Source: Ceratopteris richardii (taxonomy: Eukaryota; Streptophyta; Polypodiopsida; Polypodiales; Pteridaceae). Taken from it: a stretch of 64,000 bases of DNA. Positions 8,419 through 20,476 of the stretch are shown here, one piece after another (within the stretch, counting starts at the first letter, position 1; every line of letters starts with the position of its first letter). The position numbers and the translations under genes are program-made. Location: the NCBI GenBank assembly GCA_020310875.1, contig CM035432.1, positions 99,528,012 to 99,592,011 of the forward strand. The letters run 5' to 3'. The notes beneath the pieces are model-generated. The model worked only from the letters and a program-made list of their open reading frames with translations, searched no databases and was not told where the DNA came from.

Positions 8419-10569
8419 CTACTGTCAAGCTTTAACTTTATCAAAGCTTGATCATCCCAAGACTTCTTTTGAACTTTCTAAAGTTTTGAAAACTCCATTT
8501 GTATCGTAAAAATATGTGCACATTGCTCTTTGGTACATCTTTGGAAAGTAACATTTTGGTTGCTTCTTTGAACACAAAGAAATCACCTTCTTCCAAGCAT
8601 CACTCCGTAGCTACTTGTACTTCTTCTATCATCCTTTGATCGAGCTCAATCAACATCAGTCTATGCTTTATCTACAAATCATCATTGAAAGAGTAATATG
8701 ATCCTTCATTTGTGTTGTCCATTAGATAGTTTAGAACACTTTTGTGTGCTTGAAAATGTGGAACCTTAGGTGCTTGCATGAATTGGGATAGTATTCTCAA
8801 TGCATATGAAATGGGCTGTCTAGTTATGATTGCATAAATCAGTGAACCAATAATTGATCTATATATACATATTCCACTTCATCCCCTTCACGTGTACTAA
8901 ATTGGATGTTGACTTTCATTGGATTTGAGTGTTTTGCCATGTTAAACTCCTTCAATATGTCAGACATATTTTTATTGCATAAACCATACACCTTTTGATT
9001 TCTTAACTTCTTCAAATCCTACAAAAATAACCTTAATTGTCCAAGGTTTGAGACCTTGAATTTTGATCCTAGCTTGTGCTTTATGTCCTTGATCCCCTCT
9101 TCTTAATCACTTGTGATAATTAAGTTGTTAACATACACAAAGATTGATAGCATTGTTACCTTTCATGTTTATGAACAAGGATGGATCAATGCCCTAAGGT
9201 TTCTGTCAATACCTCTTGAGATGCTCTACCAATGTTTGATTCCAAGCTTTTGGAGCATGCTTAAGAGGATAACCTACATACATATGTTGAATACATTCCA
9301 TCCTCAAAATTAAATTGCTATCCCATGTAGATTCCTAGCTTGGCATTGAGAGATGCATTCTCTACATAAAATTGGTAGTGTTTTCAAATATTTCTTATTG
9401 TAATTGTATAAAAACCTAAGCTGTACTCCCTTCAAAATTCCTTATTTGGCATAAGACGCCATACTTGATTATCCATTAGGGTCTCCATTTTCTCTTGCAT
9501 AGCTACTTCCCATTTCTTGCACTTGTTTGCTTTTATATGGCTTGTAGATTCTTTAGTTTCAATCATTCTAGTCATGTAAGCATTGTGCCTACTATGAATG
9601 AGTTATAGGATATCTTTTCTATAAGCTGTCTTGATCTTTGTCACTTTCTTTTCTCATCTTTAGGTTGGATGAGTACATTTGTCTTGTGGTCTTGATCATT
9701 GCCTTTGATGTTGCTCCTTTTTCCAGTTGTTCATCTTGCCTTCTAACCAACTCAACCCATACTTGTTGTTCATCTTCAATCTCTATAATATTTGGCTTGC
9801 CTTTTCATCTTCCATTATTGGCTTCATTTAATGTAGGTCTTGACCACAATACAAAAAATTTCCTCATAATCTATACCATAATTTTAAGTAAATCTTTTAG
9901 CAATAAGTCTAGCTTTATGTATTGCTATACTCCCTTCAAAATTCCTTATTCGGCATTAGACGCCATACTTGATTATCTATTAGGGTCTTCATTTTCTCTT
10001 GCATAGCTTCTTTCCATTCCTTGCACTTGTTTGCTTTTATATGGCTTGTAGATTCGTTAGTTTCTATCATTCTAGTCATGTTAAGCATTGTGCCTACTAT
10101 GAATGATTTATAGGATATCTTTTCTATAAGATATCTTGATCTTTGTGACTTTCTTTTCTCATCTTTAAGTTGGATGAATACTTTTGTCATGTGGCCTTGA
10201 TCATTGCCTTTGATGTTGCTCGTTTCTCCAGTATGTTCATCTTGCCTTCCAACCAACTCAACCCATGCTTGTTCACCTTTCAATCTCTGTGATCTTTGGC
10301 TTGCCTTTTGATATTCCATTATTGACTTCATCTAGTGTAGGTTTTTTCATTAGTCTTCCATTCCATGGTGAAAATCTACTTGAACTTCTTTCTAAGCTAG
10401 AACCTTTGGGAACACTCAATTCCCATGACTTTTTGTGGTTCTTTCGAATGATTATCCTCTTCTTCATTGTCTTAATTTATGTACATATCTTCATTTACAC
10501 TATACCATGACAAAAGCTCATCAAATTTAACATTCCTTGAGACCATTAGCTCTTTGATTTTTTGGTTAT
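8419..10569 (-). pseudogene. pol: copia-2 RT / RNase H remains
   Basis: Minus-strand reading shows the RT entry KEWKEAMQEKMKTLIDNQVW (about 9936-10030), AKRFT and YGIDYEE pieces near 9839-9924, a decayed polymerase region near 9110-9160, and GSLIYA-like RNase H entry near 8780-8830. Stops and frameshifts occur throughout. A duplicated linker/RT-entry block (next entry) adds length. The region ends at the gypsy-1 insertion, where RT meets the integrase linker. Confidence 0.72.
9421..10342 (-). repeat. internal direct duplication within copia-2 pol
   Basis: 9421-9838 and 9925-10342 align for about 418 bp at an offset of 504. Both start CT(G/A)TACTCCCTTCAAAATTCC and end at TGTAGGT. The 86-bp spacer holds an RT segment. 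Both copies carry the linker and the RT-entry MxxLIDNQVW codons. Confidence 0.85.
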
Positions 10570-10945
10570 TGTAGATCAATTTCTTGATCTATTGCTCAAT
10601 GTGGTGTGTCCTCTTAAGTGCAATTTGAAGACTCAATAGGGAAAAATAGCACATATAGTGACACACAATGAAACTAGAGAAAGATGCTAAAATTATGAGT
10701 ATACACAACTCAAATAGATGATAGTACAAGCTTTTGGCAATCAGCAAGAGACATAAGAATACACCTTCACTCTACTTATCGGGCTTCGATTCTATGAGTA
10801 TACATTCTCAAGACTTTAATATTCCAAGCTAGTTACTCAAGAGAAGAATAGCCAACCATTGCTTGCCCACTGTCACTCACAATGCCAAGCTAACTGATCC
10901 CTATTCTACCTAGTGAAGTACTAATGGTAGGCTAAGAGTTCTACA

Positions 10946-10998
<53 letters not shown>

Positions 10999-11031
10999 AG
11001 TGAAGGCAATGCTTCAGGTATGTATTCCCTT

Positions 11032-11073
<42 letters not shown>

Positions 11074-12094
11074 CGCTTGTCCCTTCTTTGATGGAGAGGT
11101 CTTCTTATATAGTTTTTTTGGGACTGGTAAGAGTCGAAAGGTAGCAGAAGGGACAAAATTAGTTTCTTCTCTTTATAGGCGCACAGACAATTTTGGCACT
11201 TTGGAAACTTCCCTCTCTGGTCCACTACTCCTCCGTTGTCACTATCTTCCAATTTCTAGTATTTGGATGGTCCCTCCATTTGGCATCGTCCACCATCCAT
11301 GAGTCCTCTCGGGTGCAAGTGGCTGAAAATTTAGTCCATGGCAAGACTTGGGGAGTTTAGTCACTTTTTTTTTCCCAAGTAAAAAGGTAGACTAAATTTA
11401 AGTCTAAGAAAAGTAGACCATTTGAAAAAAAATAGACTACTTTACAAAAAATGGGTAATTTTTGAAATAAGTAGACTAAATTCATTAAAATGATCAACTT
11501 TTGAGATAAGTCGACTAAAATTATAAAAATGGTCAACTTTTGGAATAATTCGACTAAATTTGTATAAAAGGATAACTTTTGAAATGAGTCACCTAAGTAC
11601 ATAAAAATGGTCAACTTTTGAAATAGGTGAAATAGGTTGACTTGGAAAAATGGGCAATTTTGAAAATAGGTGAAAAGTAGGCAACTAAGCAACTTGGAAA
11701 AATGAGCAATTTGGAAAAATGAGCAATTTGGAAAATAGGTGAAAAGTAGGCATCTAAGCAAGTGGGAAAACATACGACCGAAAAATAGGCAACTGGAGAA
11801 ATCGGTCAACGTAGAAACTAGGCAACTCGAAAAAATAGGCAACTGGAGAAATTGGTCAACTTAGAACTGGGAAATTAGGCAACTTAGGAAATTAGATAAC
11901 TTAGGAAATCGGGAGTTTGCTGGTTCCTTTCTCCTTGATGAACTGGATCCTCTCAGTTTTCTCCATCATAGTCCTCTTGCTATTGTCGATCTTACTCAAA
12001 ATCAAGGTAACTTTTTCTTGTCCTATACCTCCACATCTCGAAAAAAGTAAAAACATAAAATTATTCCAGCGGCTTATCAAAGTACCCCTCTATA
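10570..12094 (-). repeat. gypsy-1 3' LTR (left copy)
   Basis: About 1525 bp. It contains a (CA)n run at about 10943-10996 and a (CT)n run at about 11036-11071, then 11450-11900 of degenerate tandem repeats, period about 40 bp, built on GGTCAACTTTTGAAATA and AGTCGACTAAA. All features recur in the right LTR. Confidence 0.87.
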
Positions 12095-13080
12095 GGTTGC
12101 CTGCCACTTAGAGGTTCTCCATCCTCAGAGAAAACAAATTGAATGTATTCTATATATTTTTTTTACTATTGTTTGAACTTGCACCGAAGTATATTGTTGC
12201 TCTTGGAATTCATGTCTTGCTTTGAATTTGAAATTAGCTCTCTACTTTAGCTTTGCTATAATGGTTTGATGAACTTTGGGATCCGGGAATCCTTGATCAA
12301 TCTATTCTAGCCTAATTTTGAGTTTAACAAATGGATTTACTCAACAAGTTGACTATTTTTCAACTTGTTATAGTAAGGTGACAAGCAACAAGGATATTGG
12401 AGCTTCATCTTGAGACTTGCTTCAATCTAGTCGACTTGCTTCAATCAATCAACTTTTCTGAAATTAGCATGGGAAAATTTAGTTGACTTTATTTTTGGAA
12501 GAGAATTTAGTCGACTTCTTCAACCCATATAGTCGACTTTTTCTGAACAATAAATTCCAGCAATTAGTCAACTTATTTTCTATCAACACATAGTCAACTT
12601 TTGAAGAGTAAGTTAGCTGACTTCTTCTAACAATTAGTGACCTTTTTTTATCAACGCATAGTTGACTTCTTCCTTCCAATAGCACATAATCATTTTTTTT
12701 TCCAATTGATTCAATAGCTATTAGGCAAAATAGTTGATCTATACAGTACACTCATGAAAATAAGATTCAAGGGGGAAATGTGAGGAAGACCTATGCATCT
12801 AGTTGAATACCATGAAAGGTGTTATTGTTGCAAAACAAAGGTTAGACTCTAATAGTGAACAATGGAAAGGACTATTATTTATTGTTCTTTATCGAGCATA
12901 TACAATATGTATATTGGTGATCCAATGTCTTTAGTGTGTTTCTTGGAAAGGTTTGAGACGAGAATGGTTTACCAAAGGGATTTGGTCCCCTTCCAAAGTT
13001 GAGAGGCGTACCACTCCTTGAGGAAAAATCACTTTTACCTTGTAAGGGCCCATCTACCCCTGTGGATAACATTTTTTATT
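12095..13080 (-). other. gypsy-1 3' internal region
   Basis: No convincing coding. It carries repeated AGTCGACTT/AGTTGACTT words (12430-12680) like those in the LTR. The segment near 12940-13080 may be integrase-tail or spacer sequence, but I could not align it. Confidence 0.4.
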
Positions 13081-13084
13081 TTTT

Positions 13085-13366
13085 GTTGAACAAGCTTGGT
13101 TGGTATAGCAGTACTAGAGATCCCTCCTTGATTTTTGTCTTTTATAGGTTTTTATCGTGCTATGATTTCTGCTTCATCTACTCTTTCTCAAGAGTCGAAT
13201 TTGCAATTGTCCTCTTTTCCTCTAACTGATGTAATCTATCCATATTAGTGTTACTTATGACTTGTAGATTATCAATTCTTTCATGTCCTAGTTTGCTTGA
13301 TCCCTTAAGAAATTCTATGGGATCTACTGCTTCAAGACCATATACCAATTGAAAGGGAGTATTTCT
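13085..13366 (-). pseudogene. gypsy-1 integrase C-terminal tail
   Basis: Minus-strand reading gives PFQLVYGLEAVDPIEFLKGS, then LEEKR and a decayed EGSLVLLY-type segment. This parallels gypsy-2, where SPFQLVYGILPIEPFEFLHG precedes GMLVLLHRPNL. Nothing of the RT, RNase H or integrase catalytic core is present between this and the protease, so the junction near 13366 is a large deletion end. Confidence 0.75.
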
Positions 13367-14312
13367 TCAAGAATAGTGAAAGAATGAGCATTACCTCCAT
13401 GGGACCCTCTTTGGTCTAAATGCACTTGCTTTTGTACCTGCCATGGTAGGTTAATTAGAATGGTGTCATTCCCCCAATCATGCATGGCTTGGATGTGCCT
13501 TAGCCATGGTCTCCCTATAAGTAGAGGAAAACCTTCATTGACCCGTGTTAGATTTAGCACCACAAAATCTAAAGAGAAGGTCAGACCCTCCATCTCTACA
13601 TGTACCCTTTCTACAATAGCAAGAGGTTTAACTTGACTTTGTTCAGCCAAGGTAATTGTGAACTTTGCTTCACGAAAGTTTTAGCCCTAGTAATTTAAAG
13701 GTAAAATCTGACATGAACCTCCATCGATTATTACTCCATTTATATTCCTTCCATATATAGTGACTGATAGATATGGACTCCTGAAGTTAATCAGAGAGTT
13801 TGTTGATACTTTTGTGAAGTTATCTGTAATTGTAGCGTTCATCAGATCCATTGGAGTATGCTTGCCACTTATTGCAAGCATTGTTGGAGGAGACAATGTT
13901 TCTATGATCCCTATGACTTCACTTCTAAAGCTTTCATTCAATCTTAATAGTTCATACAATGATAGTTGCTGGAAGGTGTTTTTTTGTATCTCCTTAGTTT
14001 GGATGGTGTTGGAAAATGTAGAGGAGGTTCATTAGTTGAATGTAGTTCCTTCATTGTCTCTTCAAAAACCTTGTCTGTTTCCTCCAAGACTTCAGAATTT
14101 TTCATACTTAAGACTTTTTCTTGCAAGATCCTTGCCTCTACTTTCTTTATCTGAGCTCTAGTATGCACTCCTAGTTCTTGATCCATTTCTTGCAATGAAA
14201 CTAATTTAGCTTCTGGACTTGGGCTGAAAGATGGATTGGCATTGAGTTCTTGATTTTCTTCTTCTCTCTGTAGCAAAAGAGGTTTAAACTCTAGAGCATA
14301 GCTTGGGATCAT
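13367..14312 (-). pseudogene. gypsy-1 retropepsin region
   Basis: Minus-strand frames encode RSPYLSVTIYGRNINGVIIDGGS, the aspartic-protease active site (D-G-G-S as in gypsy-2), then FVVLNLTRVNEGFPLLIGRPWLRH and HDWGNDTILI. The upstream part (13944-14312) is a charged linker with QTR-like THTRAQIKK. A frame break lies near 13680. Confidence 0.8.
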
Positions 14313-16190
14313 CTTTTCTAGACCCTACTTGTGCAGGGGCACAATTCCATGAAGTTGACTAGGATCATTTACTAGAGTGGCTAGAATTGGGCTAATCAGG
14401 GGAAATAGGTCGACTTTAAAAGTCCTCCATTTTTTCGTGGATACTTTCCCTTACCTTGATTAAATGGACCATTTAAAAAAATTGGGCAACTTCAAGTTGA
14501 TCGCTTTTCAAAAATTGGTCAACTTTATAAATTCGGCCATTTTAAAAAAATTAATCAATTTTTGTATTACTTGTCCACTTTTCTAGTTGACTTCATTCCC
14601 TTGAACATTTTTGAAAAAAGGGTCAACTATATTAACTTGACCATTTTTTAAAAATGGGTCAACTTCATTAGCTTGGGAAAATCATCAAAATTGCATAGGA
14701 GCATTACAAATACTTGGGTCATTTGTTTGAGATAAGCTAGTAGAGTTTGGAGAGTGTACATGAGAAGATTTTATAGTTTTTGGAGAGTTCTGAATATTGT
14801 TCTCTTCTCTCTCACTTGAATGGATTGCTTTCTACTTCCCCTTATTGAGAGGGATAACATTGACTTGGTAGGATGGAGCTGAACCACTGGTAGAAGCCTT
14901 CTACTTTGGATAGTCCTTCGAATAATGATCCATCGTATCCGAGCAATAGCTACAAGGTGGAGACTCTTCTAGTGACCACACATCTGTAGCACATTATAGG
15001 ACGAATTGATCTTCTAATCTCCTTTCATTAGAAGGGTTTACCTAATGGGTGGTATACATGCTTTCCACTTGGAATCTTGGATTTGGTAATAAGGGTTAAT
15101 TTACAAGTACACTTGGTGATGCCCAGTTGGCTTGCATCCCCTTGAGAAAATAGCAATCCCTTGCTTCATGACCTAGTTTTTTGCAAAATTGACACACCAA
15201 CCTCTCTGGACAATCTTGAGAAGAATGTCTTGATTTTTTGCATATTGTGCACGAAATAGACGTTTTTACCTTTTTTTGTGTTCTTACCTCCTCCAATTCT
15301 TGTCGCAACTAAGCTAGAGCTCCATCCTTACCTTCATATTCTTTGAACTAGTGTCTTGCTTCTTTGATCCTTGAGGCTGTAGCTTCAAATTCTTACAACG
15401 ACACATCAACTTGTAGTAACTCTCTAAGCTTTTTCTAAGAAGTTTTTGGTAAATCTTTCTCTACCCATTTCTTAGCTAGAAAATCTCTAGGATTGTCAAG
15501 AAGAGGAGAAACTAAAGACTTTACCCTTGTTATCAACTCAGAGAATGCCTTTCCCTTTTGTAGTGTAAGATTTTTCCAATTGCTCAAGAGTGCGTTTCGT
15601 GGAGTTACCTGAGGTAAACGTGAAGGAAGCCTTAAGAGCTTCCCAGGTGGTCAAGTGTCCATCATATTGACTCTACCATCAATCTACGAGCCCTTCAAGA
15701 GTGGCTGGAAACTGGGCAAGGAAGGCATCTTCTCGCTGATGTAAACCCCTACTTTTACACAGGGATATGAACCTTCTGACATGATGGTCCGCATCCTCAT
15801 GGGGAGCTATCTTGATGGAAGGAAATTTGATGTTGATCTGCGAGAGAAAATTAGTCAAATCGTCCTCCATTATTGCAGGTTGTGGTCCTTGGTTGTCTGT
15901 CATGCCCATTGACGGAGGCATTAAGGGCTGATCCGATATGCCTTGTGATGATGATGCATCGGGGAGTGGAAATGGATGTGGTGGAGCTCTAAGAGGGATG
16001 TAGTATAACCTCTTCCATTGACAACTCTTTATGGGAGTTTTTATGGGACTAAGAGATCCTTTCTTATTGTTGGAGTGAGTATGAGGAATAGACTATTGCC
16101 CTAACACTCCTCAACAACTTCATTCTTCTAAGGGATGAATTTCTAAAATGTTCAAATCGCAACCAAGGTCCCACCATGCGTGCCAAAGTC
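14313..16190 (-). pseudogene. gag: gypsy-1 gag
   Basis: 15679-15921 encodes the capsid start: LTNFLSQINIKFPSIKIAPH, then DADHHVRRFISLCKSRGLHQ, closely parallel to gypsy-2. 15096-15308 encodes two CCHC knuckles, CTICKKSRHSSQDC and CQFCKKLGHEARDC. Stops separate the pieces. 14320-15090 shows only decayed gag/linker with GGTCAACTT-like words. The tRNA primer-binding site (complement of GCGTGCCA, about 16179-16186) lies near the right LTR at 16197. Confidence 0.78.
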
Positions 16191-16196
16191 AGCACT

Positions 16197-17682
16197 TGTA
16201 GATCAATTTCTTGATCTAGTGCTCAATGTGGTGTGTCTTCTTAAGTGCAATATACACTCTGGGTTGCAATTTGAAGACTCAAGAGGGAAAAATAGTACAT
16301 ATAGTGACACACAATGTAACTAGAGAAAGATGTTAAAATTATGAGTATATGCAACTAAAAAGATGATAGTATAAACTTTGGGCAATAAGCAAGAGACATA
16401 AGAATACACCTTCACTCTACTTGTTGGGCTTCGATTATATGAGTATACATTCTCAAGACTCTAACCTTCCAAGCTAGCTACTCAAGAGAAGAATAGCTAA
16501 CCACTACTTGCCCACTATCACTCACAATTCCAAGCTAGCTCATCCCTTTTCTACCTAGTGAAGTACTAATGATAGGCTAAGAGTTCTACACACACACACA
16601 CACACACACACATAAAGTGAAGGCAATGCTTCAACTGTGTTTTCCCTCCTTTGTTCTCTCTCTCTCTCTCTCTCTCTCTCTCCGCTTGTCCCTTCTTTGA
16701 TAGAGAGGTCTTCTCATATAGTTTTTTTGGGATCAATAGGAGCTTAAGGGTAGCAAAAGGGGAAAAATTAGTTTCTTCTCTTTGCAAGATCGCTGACAAT
16801 TCAAGCACTCTGGAAATTTCCCTTTGCTCCACTTTTCCTCTGTTGTCACTATCTTCTAGATTCTGGTATTTGGCTTGTCCCTCCTCCATTCGGTGCTGTC
16901 CATCATCCATGAGTCTTCCTGCTAACAAGTGACTGAAAATATAGTCCATGGCAAGTCTTGGAGAATTTAGTCGCTTTTTTTTTTCCAACTAAAAAGGTAG
17001 AATATATTTAAGTCTAAGGAATGCATAACAATTTTAAAAAAATAGACTACTTTACAAAAAATGGGCAATTTTTGAAATAAGTAGACTAAATTTATGAAAA
17101 TGGTCAACTTTTGAGATAAATTGATTAAATTTATAAAAATGGTCAACTCTTGAAATAAGTCGACTAAACTTGGAAAAAGGAAAACTTTTGAAATGAGCAT
17201 AGTAAATTTATAAAAATGGTCAAGTTTTGAAATAGGTGAAATACATCGACTTGGAAAAATGGGCAATTTGGAAAATAGATGAAAAGTAGGTAACTAAGCA
17301 ACTTAGAAAAATGGGTAATTTGGATAATGGGTGAAAAGCAGGCATCCAAGCATCTGGGAAAATAGTCGAGTGAAAAATAAGCAACTAGAGAAATTGGTCA
17401 ACTTAGAAACTACGCAACTTGGAAAAATAGGCAACTGGAGAAATTGGCCAACTTCGGAAATGGGAAATTAGGCAACTTAACAAATTAGAAAACTTAGGAA
17501 ATTTATTATTGGTTTCTTTCCCCTTGATGAACTAGATCCTCTTAGTTTTCTCCATATTAGTTCTCTTGCTTCTATCGATCTTGCTTGAAATCAAGGTAGC
17601 TTTTTCTTGTCCTCTGCCTATGCATCTCAAAAAAAGTAAACACATAAATTATTGCAGGGGCTTATTAGAGTACACCTCTACA
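16197..17682 (-). repeat. gypsy-1 5' LTR (right copy)
   Basis: About 1486 bp, alignable to 10570-12094 throughout. Its (CA)n run (16590-16612) and (CT)n run (16656-16682) are shorter than in the other LTR. It is followed by the target duplication GTTAT. Confidence 0.88.
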
Positions 17683-17687
17683 GTTAT

Positions 17688-18334
17688 AACACATAGAATC
17701 CCTTTTTTTCCTTGCATAATCTATGAATACATACTTTCTTGACCTAGTCTCAAGTTTGCGTCTCAGTCGGGTATACACATCTCCTTGAGCATTGCCATAG
17801 CACATTCTACCATGTATGTATTCTTTCTTTTTGCTACCTTAGTTTGTTGAGATGTGTACTTTCTCGTAAATTGCGTTTTCACCCCATGATTGCTTATAAA
17901 CTCTAGAAATTCATGAAAGACGTACTCTTCCCCACCTAACCTTGAGCATTTGATACACCTTCATGTCTTCTTCTCTACCAAAGGTCTGATATTTTTGACG
18001 TATATGAAGGTATGTGATTTATGCTTCATAAATGAACCAAACCATCTAGTACTATCATCAATGAAGGTAACAAAGTATCTATTGCCTCATGGAGGATACT
18101 CTTTCGTTGGTCTACAATATTTGTATGGACGAAGTCCAATGGGTGATGACTTATGAAGGTCATCTTTTTTAAGGGAACCTTATTTGACTACCTAGCTGAT
18201 ATTCTTCACTCTACTTCTTCAAATTTTGAGTGTTGCAACTTGGTAAACCTTGCATAAGCATGTTCTTTTTCCATCTTACAGACATTGATGTGCCATATCA
18301 ATCTTAGCATTTTTCTTTTTTGATATGTGAAATA
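17688..18334 (-). pseudogene. pol: copia-2 integrase remains
   Basis: Minus-strand reading shows NRYFVTFIDDSTRWF near 18040-18090, FHEFLEFISNHGVKTQF near 17890-17925 and VECAMAMLKE near 17790-17815. This is the copia integrase order. The frame is shifted several times. The block is bounded by gypsy-1 on one side and copia-3 on the other. Confidence 0.75.
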
Positions 18335-18339
18335 GATAA

Positions 18340-19000
18340 TGTTAGTATATGATCAATGTCTACCCCTCATGATTGTATACACATTTTGTAAGGCCCCCAT
18401 TATGAGGAGAAGCCAAGCGTGCATTACCCAATTGATAAGAATCCCAACTTGCATGTTGGATGAAGATCATATTGGACCACGTAAGGTATTGTAAGGAAAG
18501 GGAGTTACGAGTGTCCCCAACTGTGGGGTCCCGGGCAGCGGTGAGTAGCCCCGAAGGGGGGGGGGTCCAAGGGGGCCAACCGGCCCCCTGGCACGATGGT
18601 AAAGGGAATATTCCATGGAATATTCCTTTTCGGAGTAAGAAATCATTTATATTTGTTACGTCGGTTCAACCGGCCTAAGCCGTGTATGGCAATTACGCGG
18701 GCGGTGGCCGCCCATGCTCTACCGCTCATGTATAACCGTCCACAGAAGGCCACCCATGATCTTATATATACATGACTTTTGCACTAGCTGAGACATCCAG
18801 TTGAGTCAACATACCTCTACCTTGTATCTCCCTATCTAGAGTTGTCTAGATCACCATTTAAGCTCTAGCTTGAGAGCGCATGGGTGGACAATGCCATCAT
18901 TTTTGTACTTGCTGTTAGTAGAAAATTGTTGAGATTCTCCTATATCTGTTATCTTCTCTGCTACTGCTCCTGTGTTATATTGCGTAACTATTGTCTTACA
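18340..19000 (+). repeat. copia-3 5' LTR
   Basis: 661 bp, TGTTAG...CTTACA. It holds a perfect 22-base palindrome at 18605-18626 (GGAATATTCCATGGAATATT plus CC). A G/C-rich hairpin segment near 18548-18592 is absent from the 3' copy. Confidence 0.92.
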
Positions 19001-19013
19001 TGGTACCAGAGCC
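19001..19013 (+). other. copia-3 primer-binding site
   Basis: TGGTACCAGAGCC abuts the LTR with no gap. It has one change from the usual initiator-Met tRNA site TGGTATCAGAGC. Confidence 0.85.
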
Positions 19014-19094
19014 GTAAGGTTCAAATAGCTGAGAAGTATCACTATTTTAGCCTACTACCAGAATAGAATATCAGTAGATTATTCGAGTGATTAC

Positions 19095-19960
19095 ATGATG
19101 GCTTCATCGTCAAACACTGGTCTTGGTGTTTCAGCTAATATTAATGCTGCACCTATTCGAATTCGCCAACCTACATTCATTGAAGGGAAGCTGTATGGAA
19201 CCAACTATACACTCTGGAAGTTCAAAATTTCTGCAATTTTGGACTCCTATGAATTACTTGACACTGTCATGGGGCCAATGGGGTTGGATCCAGAGCCTAT
19301 ACCAGTTGAAGATCCAACAAATTCAAGATTGATGATTCAGCCAGATCCAGATCTTCTATGAGCTTGGAAGAGGTGGAATGCTGATGCATTATGTGCAATT
19401 GTCACTAGTGTAAGTGATTATGTGCTTACTTTAGTTCAACATACTACTAAAGCACATGAGGCTTGGGGCATATTGGCTCGTCAATATGAGACCAAGAACC
19501 ACACTAGGATACATAATTTAGAAAATCAGTTGGCAAATGAAAAGCATTCAGATTCTGAAAAGGCTGAAGATTTTATCAAACGGATAAAACATCTTCAAGA
19601 TCAATTGGCTGCAGTTGGTGTTGTTATAACACCAAAAGAGCTGGCTCAAAGATGTGTACATGTTCTTCCAGTAAAGTATGATGGATTAGTAATAGCCCTT
19701 AACACTCAGGTAAGACCAACTCCCCTTACATTTGAAGAGTTTTGTGCTACGCTTTTAGAAGAAGAGATGTGGTTGAAGAATCGGCAAAGTACAAGTGATG
19801 CTGCATTCTCAGCAAATGCAAAAGGTAAAGGCTCTTCTGATGGATCAAAGAAGAAGACAAAGAACAAAAAGTTCACAAGAAGTTGCTTCTATTGTGAAAG
19901 AAAGGCCATGCCATCAAGGATTGCAGAAAGAAGCAAGATGATGAATGGAATGGGACTGTA
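19095..19960 (+). pseudogene. gag: copia-3 gag
   Basis: UBN2-type gag: FIEGKLYGTNYTLWKFKISA, then KRWNADALCAIVTSVSDYVL and AHEAWGILARQYETKNHTRI, then a Lys-rich linker and a partial knuckle CFYCERK. An in-frame TGA at 19359-19361 interrupts the frame, which reopens at once. The frame slips by one base inside the zinc knuckle (near 19903), after which HAIKDC completes the CCHC motif in another frame. Confidence 0.85.
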
Positions 19961-20476
19961 AAATCATCATGGAAGGACAAAGAGTCTGCAAACAACACAG
20001 AGCTTGAACTATGGGTAGCTATTGAAGAGGTATGCTCATCTGCTCAAGCTCGTGTTGATGAACCATGGATTTTAGATAGTGGAGCTTCTCGCCATATGAC
20101 GAGTAAAAAGGATTGGTATAGTTCCCTAGTGCCTCTACGCGAATCCAACAATGTAGTGGTGGGAAATGACTCCAAGTGTCCAGTGGAAGGAACTAGAACC
20201 ATCTCTTTTATCACTTCTCCAGGTGTTGAGAAAAAGTTATCCGATATTCTCTATATACCTACACTTAAAAAAGAAATTTTTTGTCAGTTTTTGCAATAAC
20301 AAATCGTGGACTCGAAGTTCACTTCAATAAGAGTGGTGCATAAATGATGGATTCATCAGGTAATGTTGTAGGTGAAGGCATACGACGGAATGACTTGTAT
20401 GAACTAAACTGCTACAGTAGATAAAGATGTAAGCACGTTATGGCACCAACGATTTGGGCATCTCGAATTTGCAGTT
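19961..20476 (+). pseudogene. pol: copia-3 protease and pre-integrase region
   Basis: The frame after the gag slip contains EPWILDSGASRHMTS (D-S-G protease site) and KLSDILYIPTLKK. It breaks at an A/T run near 20270-20285. The GAG-pre-integrase motif LWHQRFGHLEFAVLKEM then appears at about 20438-20490. Confidence 0.82.

Larger units (their letters stand above)
10570..17682 (-). mobile_element. gypsy-1: internally deleted Ty3/gypsy element nested in copia-2
   Basis: LTRs lie at 10570-12094 and 16197-17682, starting TGTAGATC and ending CTCTA(T/C)A. They are flanked by the perfect duplication GTTAT (10565-10569 and 17683-17687). The primer site is beside the right LTR, so the element reads on the minus strand. 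Gag, retropepsin and the integrase tail remain. RT, RNase H and the integrase core are missing. Confidence 0.9.

Noticed and set aside
10941..11302. ORFs rich in Arg-Glu or Ser-Leu in the gypsy-1 LTR
   Set aside because: They translate CA/CT microsatellites; the other LTR gives the same with different lengths.
11450..11900. CRISPR-like regular repeats
   Set aside because: Repeats are degenerate, have no unique spacers, lie in a plant LTR and recur in the paired LTR.
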